Of a DNA stretch of 64,000 bases, positions 45,261 to 56,800 are shown one piece after another. Origin of the DNA: Asterias amurensis (taxonomy: Eukaryota; Echinodermata; Asteroidea; Forcipulatida; Asteriidae). Position numbers and translations under genes: made by a program. The notes under the pieces are model-generated. The model searched no databases and was not told where the DNA came from. It saw only the letters and a list, made by a program, of their open reading frames with translations. Each line of letters starts with the position of its first letter. The first letter of the stretch is position 1. The DNA is taken from NCBI RefSeq assembly GCF_032118995.1, contig NC_092651.1, positions 15,199,349 through 15,263,348 on the forward strand, given 5' to 3'.

Positions 45261-46642
45261 CGCACGTAAGGTGTGACTTTTGTGGGAAGAAAGAACTCCA
45301 AGAATATTGATTAACATTTTGTCTGCTGAGCAAACATGCGCGATATACCAATTACAAAATGTACGTGATGAGAGAAAGTTCGGCTTGTAACCTTATTCTG
45401 GTGAGCATAATTTTGGTGTGCGTGGCTTAGCAGAGGAATAACCGCAGTCTAGTCAGACTTGAAATCAAGTCTATCATAACACAGGCATAGAAACCTTACG
45501 TCACTGCACGTTTGTCCAATGAAATCTATGAAAGCAATGATTCTGTTGTCCCCCCATAAGAAGATGGAAAGCATATTAACTAGATGACGGATAGCTATCA
45601 ACCACTTACAGTCAAACGGTAGATGTCATTACAAAGTAAATTGGGGACCGGATATTAATGGATGTTGACACATTATGAGCTATCAGCTTGTTTAATTTGC
45701 TAAAAGCGTATAATTTGCAGATTCGTCCGGCTTGTTTGAAGAGCAGGAAGAGGTAGGCCTACAGGACTCAGTGCATTTTGGGGGCAGGGTTTATCTTAGC
45801 GAAATGCAGCCGACGGATCCATATAGTATTCAGTTGACGGCCGAACTACGCGAGATAATAAATACAGCTTAGAAACCGTAAGTGTTTTACGTAAACTGAA
45901 ATAAATTTTACCCCTAATCGAAAATATTAACGTAAACTTTTGCTGTGCAATATTTAAAGCCAAGTGTTTCATGATATAGCCTATACATAAATATGTGTGG
46001 TGCTCTCCCCCTGAAGTCCTTATCTTTCTCTCGGATGACACCACCATTCAATTGAGTTTTGTTCGGTAACAGCGCATTCAGGTCAAATGACTGGGCGTTG
46101 GCACACAAACAAACAATTTGTACGAGAAATGTTTTAATAAATTATGTAGTGGCAATACTATTGCGTGGAAAAATGCTACTAATAATAGCGCCTACTTCTA
46201 CTTCTACTTGGATACTCGGTAGGGTCCATAAGACAGGACGTAAAGCCGAGGGACTACTTGTCCATGAGCGGTGCATTAATTTGTACAAGGTGCAAGTAAA
46301 AAGACTCATTGCTGCTTAGAGGTGAGCAGTCACCACTCCCCTAAAAAACCTCAACTGACGGGGAGGTGATGATGTTGCCGGGGAGTGAGTTCCACCAGAT
46401 GACGGTTCTTGGGAAAAATAAGTTCGAGAATGACTGCATCCTAACCTGGGATGATCTGATGTTTGTTTGGGTGGAATGATCTGCCGTATCACGTAAGCCT
46501 TTTAGCGTCACCTAAAGGCACTTAGCTAATTGAATGTGGGTGCAGGTTGAAAATTAATTATAGTCAACTGTTGCCAAGACACCGGAAAAACACCAACTCC
46601 TCCAATGTTAAAAGCTGCATGCGATGAAAAGCCAGATTGATG

Positions 46643-47009
46643 TTAAAGGAACACGCTGCCTTGGATCGGTCGAGTTGGTCTTTAAAAAGCGTTTGTAACC
46701 GTTTTTTATAAAATGCATATGGGTAGAAAGATGTTGTAAAAGTAGAATACAATGATCCACACAAACATGCCTCGAAATTGCACGGTTTTCCTTTTACCTC
46801 GTCGACTAACACGGTCGGCCATTTATTGTTGACTCCCATAAATGGCCGACCGTGTTAGTTCGCACAGTACAATTTCGGGGCAAACTTGTGTGGATCATTG
46901 TATTCTACTTTTAAAACATCTTTCCAACCATATGCATTTTATAAAAAAACCGGTTACAAACGCTTTTTATAGACCAACTCGTCCGATCCAAGGCAACGTG
47001 TTCCTTTAA
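46643..47009. mobile_element. Family C TTAA palindromic element
   Basis: TTAA at 46643-46646 and 47006-47009. Some central bases are lost but the GGCCATTTAT…ATAAATGGCC core persists. Confidence 0.88.
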
Positions 47010-47216
47010 GTCGTTAGTGGAATTTTGCAATGCTCATCAACAACCGCGTTTTCAATGAGCTCTTCATCAACGACAACTTAGAAGTTTAGCTTTCACTTTC
47101 TACACATTTGTCTTTTTTTCAAGGGGTCTTCTTCCACACTTTTTTACCTGACTACTGCAAACAAGCGATTTAAGAACTGGAGACGGTGATCAATTATCGG
47201 TGATATATCATCGGGT

Positions 47217-47660
47217 GTTCCGATCAACAAGTAGGCCTCTAATCTTTATAGGACGCGTTTGTAACTTTTTTCTCGGAGGTCCAAAGTGGCCAGCAGAGAC
47301 AGATAGAGAGAGAGAGGGGGAGAGCGTTTGGATTGTTCTGCGGGTAGTTTTTATTTCGTTCAGCGCGAATCTTTTACATCACATTCCGATCAACAAGTAA
47401 AGCCTAACGTCTTTAACGCGCTTGTGACTACATTTTTTTCAGGAATCCTAAAGTGGCCAGCAGAGAGTGTGTTTATAGTTTTGAAGGTTTTTTTTTTTTC
47501 GATCAGCGAGAATCTTTTAGATCACCAAGTATAATATTTCGATCAACAAGTAAGGTCTAACTGTTAAGCTTTGTTAAAGCGTTTGTGGTTGCAATTGTGT
47601 TTCTTCAGCAGGCCTAAAGTGGCCAGCAGAGTGTGATTTTGCATAGTTTTCATTTCGTCC
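47217..47660 (+). repeat. Three degenerate ~175-bp units directly upstream of gene B
   Basis: Each unit has 'gatcaacaagta(a/g)g', a short T-rich stretch ending in AG, then '(c/g)(c/t)(c/a)aaagtggccagcagag', then '(a)gcg(c/a)gaatc(t)ttt'. The last unit ends about 140 bases before the gene B start codon. The stretches after 'caa' (GTAAAG…TTTTTTTCAG, 46 nt; GTAAGG…TTCTTCAG, 59 nt) look like tiny introns. It may be a minisatellite or a set of 5' leader exons. Confidence 0.7.
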
Positions 47661-47801
47661 AGCGAATAGCCTTTTCTTGGGTACTTTCCGGTTTTTTTTT
47701 CAGAACCAACCCAACTCAGTTAGAGATTATAATTACATGGTGTTACCGTTAACCTTTATGGTGTGATATTCGTTCTCAAGTTAACATAAGAAACCACTAG
47801 A

Positions 47802-50800
47802 ATGAAAGATACCAAAGCCAACGAAGCATCGCAGGATCTGGACCGGGAGTTCGCCTCCACAACGACCCTACACGGCATCGGCCAGGTGATCGACAACCAG
47901 AGAGTGGCCGTGAAACTCGTCTGGCTGGGCCTCCTGTTGGGGTGTATGGGGGTCTGCTCATTTCAGATCATAGATCGAGTCAAGAGCTACTTGGAATACA
48001 ACGCCTCCACATCACTATCGGTGAACTATGTTGGAGATTTGAGATTTCCAGCAGTGACTATTTGCAATTTCAACAGGTAAGTGAATACAGCTTTGTTTAT
48101 TTTGCAAAGGGGTAAAAAGTGTTTCATTTCTTGAGCAACGTGAGGAAGAGAATCAACCCCCAATTTTTTTTGGGGGGGGGAAGCTGTTAAACAAAATACT
48201 GCTAAACAAATTTCTTTGCTAAGCGAAAAGTTTGTCAGGCACCTGCCACAACAATGCACACTCAATGCAATTTGAGCTGTATAGCCTGTTTCTGCTGTGC
48301 TAAGCAATACTATTTTGTTCTTAGGAAAATGTTGTGCTTACAGCAGGCTCTATGAAATTTGGCCCAAGTCAGGGCCCAATTCCATAGAGCCTGTAAGCAC
48401 AAAAAACATGATAAGCACAGAAAACGGTTACCAGCCAAAGTTACTTTAAGTTTACATTATTGTGGCTAAGCGAAGCAATTGGTTAAAGCAGTAACTTTAG
48501 CTTAACAGTTTATTTAAATTTGGCCCCGGGTGTCTCTTACCATCAGACACAGTCATGCAAGCCAAACTTCATGGCTCTGCTTACCGTAAGCAAAGAATCT
48601 GCGCTTACGGCAAACGTATTTTTTCAAGGGTGAGCAGGGAAGCAATGTAAAATTTCCCCAACACACTACCGAGTGATTGTCACGGTAAGCAGAGACATGA
48701 AATTGGGCTCAATCCTATAACCATTCTAAATGTAACAATACGCACCAAATGGAACTAAAGTTTGCAATCTGTTGCATTCGGCAGTCAACTCGGGTGTCAT
48801 TATTTGACTGAATCTGTTGCGTTACGCAGGCAAGGGACTTCAAATTGGTGTTGCATATTTTTGAACTTGGCCATCAACTTTGTTGCATTTGGCAAAGTTC
48901 ATGGTCCGTATATATTATAAGCCAAGTTACCACTACACTTGGCAAACACCTCGATCAGTCCTACCACAAACATGCCTGCACATAGCAACAAAATCCCTTG
49001 TTGCATTTTGTTGCATTTGGTTTCCACTGATGTATTTGGCAGGATATGTAGAGCGGCCCTATGGGTGGTTTAGCGCACAGTTTTACCATAACTATTTTTT
49101 TATTAATATTAAAAATGGTTCTATCAAGTTTTCAAATGTGGTCCATCTGGGCCCAATTACACAGAGCTCCTTAAGCACAAACTTAAGCTACGCACAATAA
49201 ATTTATGCTTAGCACATTAAAGTCACCTGGAAATAGAATTGTTTTTCTTTCAAACATAAGAGTATATGCTTACGAACAATAAAACAATTTTTTTAGTAAT
49301 TGTTTGTCACGATTTATATGTTTAAAAAATATATAAAGTTGTTTGGGGGGCTGACTCCGCCTACCCCTTTTGTGACGTCATTCAAGGCAGACGTTGCCTG
49401 CAATGCGTATAGTAAACACACATGCAAAGTACATATACGTCCAAGTCGTGAGTTGGTACATTTCAAAAAGTGTTTTTCTGCATTCAGCAGCAATACACCT
49501 GGTCGGCATTGCCGGAAAAAAGCAAAATAAACATTTTTTGAAACGTACAAACTCACGACTTTGTCCGTACATGTACTTTGCAATTGTGTTTACTCTACGC
49601 ATTACAGGCAAAGTCTGCCTCGATTGACGTCACGAACAGTGCCCTCTCGGGTCGGGGTCTACTCTTAAATTTGTAAATAACCTAAGAACTGATTTTTTAA
49701 AACCTTAGTTAACCGTTTATTCACATTCAACTCATCAAAACACATATATTAGTGACGAAAGCTTTATTTTGAAAAAATACCACTTCCAGGTGACTTTAAG
49801 GTTACCCCCACCCCAAATACCATATCACATATGCAATATTGTATCTTTTCAGCATTATTTTCTGCTTCAAAGCAGCTTTATGAAATTGGGCCCTGTTGAT
49901 GAGCTTTCGTAGCAACAACACTTCATCAGATGCAACTTCATCAGATTACTTCCAGATGAAGTAGTTGTTGCTACGAAAGCTAACTTTTTCTACCATTACT
50001 AGTTACGTCTTTAAAGGCACTGGACACTATTACACAGCCCCTTGACAGCCCCTGTACAACTTGTAACTATTGTGTATGTCTCAAGATTTAAAATAAATAA
50101 ATAAATAAATAAATTAGTAATTACTCAAAACAATTGTTAGCATAAAAACTTACTAAACGGCTTTCTCTGAAGTAACGTAGTTTTTTAATTTCCTACTAAA
50201 ATATTGGAATTGATTTCGAGACCCCAGTTGAGGTCTCGAAATCACGAAATCAAGTATCTGTACGCACACAAATTGTGCGACAAGGGTGTTTTTCCCATTA
50301 TTTTCTCGCAACTTCGGCGACCAATTGAGCTCAAATTTTTATAGATTTTTTATTTTTATGGATATGTTGAGATACACCAAGTGGGAGAAGATTGGTCTTT
50401 GAAAGTAACCATTGGTGTCCAGTGCCTTTTAGTGCCACCAGTAGTTCTTTTTCCCATACCAACGCGGCTATCTATAATATCAGATACCGTAAGACGGCTT
50501 TGGCAAACGAGTCGTCGTGGCAATTGAAGTACGCTCTGTCTGCGGCAGATTACGACTACGACTCATACGACGATAGAGTCAACGTGAGCGAGCCAGACTC
50601 CAGATACAACTTCAGCTACGGGGCATTCACAAGACGTACGGGTTTCATTATGGACAACCCTAGCTTGCTGGCCTGCTCCTGGCGTGGGAAGAATGGTAGC
50701 TGTAGCGCTGATGTAAGTTTAATGTGCCCGTGCCCTGGCCCTGTCCGATTTGCACAGCTGCCCCACCGGTCTGCATACAGCCAGTAGACCATTAGTCTTG

Positions 50801-53800
50801 AAATCAAGTCAGTAATTGTTGAGCGCGGTGTAGTTACGGGGACGGTACACAAATCTCGATCCAAGTATGTGTGTGAGTCAGTGGAGAGCTGCCACGCGCA
50901 CTGTTGCACGAACGGCAGAATGTGTTTGTAACAGGCAGAGCTAACTACGACTTCATCAAGTCTAGTAGACCATCGGAAACCAAGGGTAAATCGCTGGTGA
51001 TGTCGATGTCACAATTTTGTGTGTGCAAAGCTAGCATACTTTTCAGACAGTTGACCAAAACAAAATTTGAAGTGATCAATAAGCATCAGATGTTTTTGAA
51101 GTATGTTTGTTGCTAAGTTTTTATTCTGTATAATTGTGTTTCACTTTGCAAATTATCTTTAGTTCGTACTGTCATTGCTTCTGAGATGTACCTCGCGTAT
51201 AAATTGATGACCCCCCCCCCAAGCAAAAAAAAGTAAATAAATAAATAAACGACATTTAAATGTTTTAGGTGAAATATTTTTTTTTCTCCACTTTTCTTTG
51301 GAAGAATTTCACCCATTCATTTACATCTTTCGGCAACGGTTGGACCTTCAACTCCGGTAGTGAGAACCAATCGGAGATCTTGTCCCAGTTCCAGTCTGGG
51401 AGTGGGAATGGTCTACAACTCATGATCGACATACAAGAGGTAGGCCCATAACCCAACACCACTTTCATGTGGATAGTACATGAAACAAACATAAATTATT
51501 TGCATCGAAATTGCGTGGTTTCCCTTTTACTTTGCGAATTAACACGGTCGGCCATTTATGGGAGTCCAAAATTTGACTCCCATTAATGGCAGACCGTGTT
51601 TGTCGACGAGGTAAAGGGAAAACCACGCAATTTCGAGTGATACTTGTGTGGATCATTATATTCTACTTTTAAAATATCCTTCTAATCATATGCATTTTAT
51701 AACAAACGGTTACATACGATTTTCAAAGACCAACTCAACCGATCCAAGGTAACGTGTTCCTTTAAAACCATTGGACACTTTCGGTAAACAGTATTGTCTA
51801 AGACCAACACTTCTTGTTATAACTCGGTAACAAACTGTGAAGTTTGACTGGTCGAAAACCAATCATGTGACGCGCATCAAAAACGTATGTTACATGGCTC
51901 GACGGGCCGGGTAACATGAAAAGTGATGATGTACACCGGTGTACATCACCTTGATCGTTCCCGGCGTTGGTCGATTTCCAGCGCTGTGTACGAAACAACC
52001 GCAGGTTCGAGGGAATTGTTTCTTGTTCGTCTGCTTATCAAACAATGAATAGTCCGTCTTAATAATGTTTGAAGATGACATCAGAACTTAGAGAAATGGA
52101 ATAACAATTATACAAAGGGGGGGAAGTGGCACCCTCGGCTTCGCCTCGGGTGCCATTTTCCCCCTCGGGTGTACAAAACGCCATGGACCCCGTCACAGCG
52201 TGCAACAATAGTGTATCACAACTTATATATCAAATAGAAAACCTGTGAAAATTTAGGCTCAATCGGTCATCGGAGTCGGGAGAAAATAACGGGAAAACCC
52301 TCCCTTGTTTCCGCACGTTTCGCCGTGTCATGACATGTGTTTAAAATAAATCCGTAATTATCGATATCGAGAATTGATATTGTTTTAATGTTTTCTCAAA
52401 AAGTAAAGCATGTCATGGAATAATATTTCAAGAGAAGTCTTTCACCATTACCATCTGTAAACCCTGTAAGTTATTTGTAAATCTGTGATTTGTTTTCTGT
52501 ACCGAGAGTGTCCAATGGCTTTAATAGCAAAAACAACACATAACATTATACTCTCACACAACAGATGACAGTGTAACAGGCAGTAAAACAACAAACAAAC
52601 AAACTCACAAAATACACAACAAACAAACAAGCAAAACGACACTAACAAGCAAACACAACAAAAGAAAACAGACATGCAGGCCTACACAAGTTAAACATAC
52701 ATCACCACAGGAAATTTCCCCACAGACGAATAGACCATACAGTACACATACAACAAACAAGACAAAAATGCTACAAGGAAGATCTATTTAAAACATACAG
52801 CTTTACATTGTGAGTTAAAAACCGGGTACAGTAGCACAGCAAAAAAAAAAAAAACCCACATTGCTTATTTACGTCGTAGTTGCGTGTTAAGGCTGGACAG
52901 TCAAGCACACCATACTCGAGCTCTGGTGTTACTGTTTAGCAGAGTGTGGGTCCGAGTCCTTGAAACTTCTTGTGTCCTCAAAGCAAGACACTTAACCCTT
53001 ATTGCTTCATCCTTCGGATGGGACGTAAGCATGTGGTGTGAAAGGCCCTACATATCTTAAGTAAGGAGCTCAAAAAGGTAGACGACTGCGCCAGAGCACC
53101 TTGCAGACCACTTTCAAAACCTGTGTTTATCTTTGTTCAAGCACCATGCGTACGCTATATAACATTAGAAACTAATATTAATTTTGTTTCTTGAATATTA
53201 ACTAGTTTGAGTACACGGAGACTATTGATGGTAATGTGGAGGCAGGGTTGAAATTACTCGTTCACGATCAGCTTACACCGACCCTAGCCGTAGACTCAGT
53301 AGGTCTGGCTATTGCGCCTGGTGTCCATGCTTTCATCGCTGTCAGACAAATTAAGGTTTGTAACTCCATGGAGAGCTAGTTTATTGTTCCATGGTAACTC
53401 GTATAACCCTATTGGGTGCGTTCGATTAGCTTCGACCCCGGTGTGTGGCGTTTTCTTTTTCCAGGACGAACGTGTGCAGATAATTACCCACGTTCGTCCT
53501 AGAAAAAAAAACCGCCACACACCGGGGTCGACCCAGGGAAGCTAAACGAACGCACCCATTATTTATTACAGTTTGCGTGTGCATTTGTAGCGTCACTCCT
53601 AGACTTGATTTCAAGTCTGAGACTGCGATTATTTCTCCACATGATCCACACAGAACCCCCCCCCCCCCCCCCCCCAAGACGCTATCACACGCTCTATCTT
53701 TTTGTATACATTTTTAGTGTGTATTTTTGTATAACATTTTTTTAGACAGGAAAAACCAAAACGCATTTCACTGTACAAGTATATATATTATATATTTGTT

Positions 53801-56800
53801 TACAAGTGACAATAAAACATAAGGGAATCAATGTGTTGTGAACAGGTTTTCAACTAGTGGTTTAAACCCAACGAGGCATGGTTCTTTATAATTTTACCGA
53901 GACGAAGTCGAGGTAAATGATCAAGGTACATGTTGCTCGGTGGGATTTGAACCCACGACCCTTGCAATTCTAGAGCAGTGTCTTACCAACTGGACTACCG
54001 AGGTTGCCCGGCAGCTAGAGGCAGTTCGAATCCTATATGTTGACAGCGGGTACAGCAACGATATAATAGATGTTAAATTTGCATCGGGGATACAGAATAT
54101 TTGGTTTTTTACCCATACACCGATGTGTGTTAGCACTTGCAAGGGTCGTGGGTTCGAATCCCACCCGAGCAACATGCCTATTAATCGAGTCGGCCAATGA
54201 TTGTTCATAAAAGTTAAGCTTCGTATACAACACTCGTTTCATTTTATATGTTTTTTCTGATTAATAGTACTATTTGTTTATTTATTATAAAAAAAAAAAA
54301 TTGTCGTCCAATAACAGGAATGGATCAAAACATTGTGGGTACAACAAAATGTTTAAGAGTGAACTCAATAATAATTCAAGCTAATGAATTATTTCGGGGA
54401 ATGTAAAAATAATTAGAGAGAACAAAACACACTAATTTTTTTTATGTTTTTACTATTTTTTGTTATATAACTGACCTACAGATCCTTGTCATTTGATTGG
54501 TGGAACTTACTTCACGTGACATTCACTATTACTCCCATCCGCACCAGCGATCAAAAAGACCTATTGGCCCATCGGGAATAGCATTTCCCATTCAACAGTT
54601 AGGATCATCCTTGTTCCCAATGTTTGTGCGCAGTACAGCGCCGCCGCGCCTCTGCTAAAACAACGTAGCACCTGTACTGTGCAAAAGGTTGTGATCCGAT
54701 ATTTTGTGCATTGTTGCCGCTACGCGGCGCTATAATGATATTTTGGTTGTCAGTAATTTGTGTGATTTTTCATAATGTTATACTTTTAAAATACATCAAA
54801 TGACAAGGATCTATTGTCAGTTATATAAAACAAATATATACTATTTAATTATTGTAAATCGCGTCCAATTTGACATGTGGGTCTGTTTTATTTATTGTAT
54901 TCCTCCTCCGGTACTGTGTATGTTTTTTTGTTTTTTAATCCTACTTGCTATTTTCTTAATGTTTTTACTATTTACTGCTATTTAATTATTGTAAATCACG
55001 TCCAATTTAGCCTGTGGGCCACGAAATGTGATACTAATAAAATGAAATGAAATTAAATGAAACATATAGGACGTCTATAATACAAAAATGTTCACGGCAA
55101 CAATAACCCCATTGTACTTTCCCTGACAGCACTTGAACTTGGAACCACCATGGGGTGATTGTAGCAAAGACAAACAGCTCGAGTACTACCCAGGATACAC
55201 GCTAGAGGGCTGCACGGTCGAATGCCGCGCCAGAGCCATTAAAAAGGAATGCGGATGCAGACTCGTACGGTGGGTTTAAAAATAAAGTTATGAATGCATA
55301 GTGGCAACCTTGGCCAAATTTCATAAAGCCTGTGTAAGCACACAAACTCCCTTAGCACAGGGAAATCTTGCTTAGCAAAAACAGGTTACAACCCGACATC
55401 CAATTAAGTTGACAATACACTGGTGCCCCACTCATTTTTAGCTTAGCAAATACATTCGTTAATAATCGAGCTGTACTTTCTGCTCAAAAGCTTTATGAAA
55501 TTGGACCCATGGCCCAATTTCACAGCGCTGCTTAAACGGTTAGCAATTTTTATCTGCTTACTGAAGCAGACAAGTTTGCTAAGGATAGCAAAGTTTCATA
55601 CCAAGCAAAACTCAAGGCGTTTTTCCTTGTTTACACAAAAAGCTCGGTTAGGAAAAAAATTACCCTTAAAAATGAATGAGGATTCAGCTCAGTGGAAGAA
55701 AACGTTATATTATTATAGAAATTGTAGTTTTCATTTATGAGGGGAAGAAATGGTATTTTGAGGAACAGATAATTATGTTCCGATTATTGTTTTGTTTTTC
55801 TTTTAATGTTCTTAGGCACCCAGGCGACGCTCCGGAGTGTTTGCCCGAAGCTGTGGAAGACTGTGCAACTCCGACGTTAAGTATGTAAAACACCTATTAA
55901 CTATTTTACTGATGATCAATTCCTTTTTTTTAACAGCTAATATAAGCTAAAGTAGTAGTCCCAGCCAATTTTATATACCTTCTGCCCGGGTAGTAGTTCA
56001 AAAAGTAGGACAGTTCTTTTCAGAACTGAGAAGTCTCCCGAACATCCGATAAATCTACTCCGCGGTTACGGTAGTAGAATAAAGAAAAACAGTTCTCTAA
56101 AGAACAAACTCTACCTGGCAAGTAAACACATCTTGATACGTCATACATGGTGTTACCGCAAACCGAATATGTACTGATACCTAACCATGCAATGCCTCAA
56201 ATTATATAAACTTCGTTTTTGTTGCACTGAATTTTACGGAAGCATATTGCCGCCACATGAATAAAAACAATTCTCTCTTATCGTGTACGTACACGATAAA
56301 TTTGGATGTATCGTGTACGTACACGATATGAGTACAATCAAATCATTCCCACAAGTTCTTAAAGGAACACGTTGCCTTGGATCGGACGAGTTGGTCTATA
56401 AAAAGCGTTTGTAACCGTTTGTTATAAAATGCATATGATTGGAGAGATGTTTTAAAAGTAGAATACAGTGATCCACACAAATTTGCCTCGAAATTGCGTG
56501 GTTTTCCTTTTACTTTGCGAACTAACATGGTTGGCCATTTATGGGAGTCAAAAATTTTACTCACATAAATGGCCGACCGTGCTAGTCGACGAGGTAAAAA
56601 GAAACCGTGCAATTTCGAGGCATGTTTGTGTGGATTCTACTTTTACAACATCTTTCTAACCATGTGCATTTTATAACAAAACGGTTACAAACGCTTTTTA
56701 TAGACCAACTCGACCGATCCAAGGCAACGTGTTCCTTTAACAAGATGCTCTCCTTTGTCCTTCTGATGTTTCTATAGTGAAAATGAAATCTGGTGAGATT

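Larger units (their letters stand above)
42736..47801. other. Intergenic region between the two ASIC-like genes
   Basis: AT-rich. It contains family F, D and C elements, a direct repeat of ~170 bp (44369 and 44786), a SINE remnant and a triplicated unit next to gene B. No ASIC exon remnants were seen. One possible minus-strand first exon at 44314-44353 is listed separately. Confidence 0.6.
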
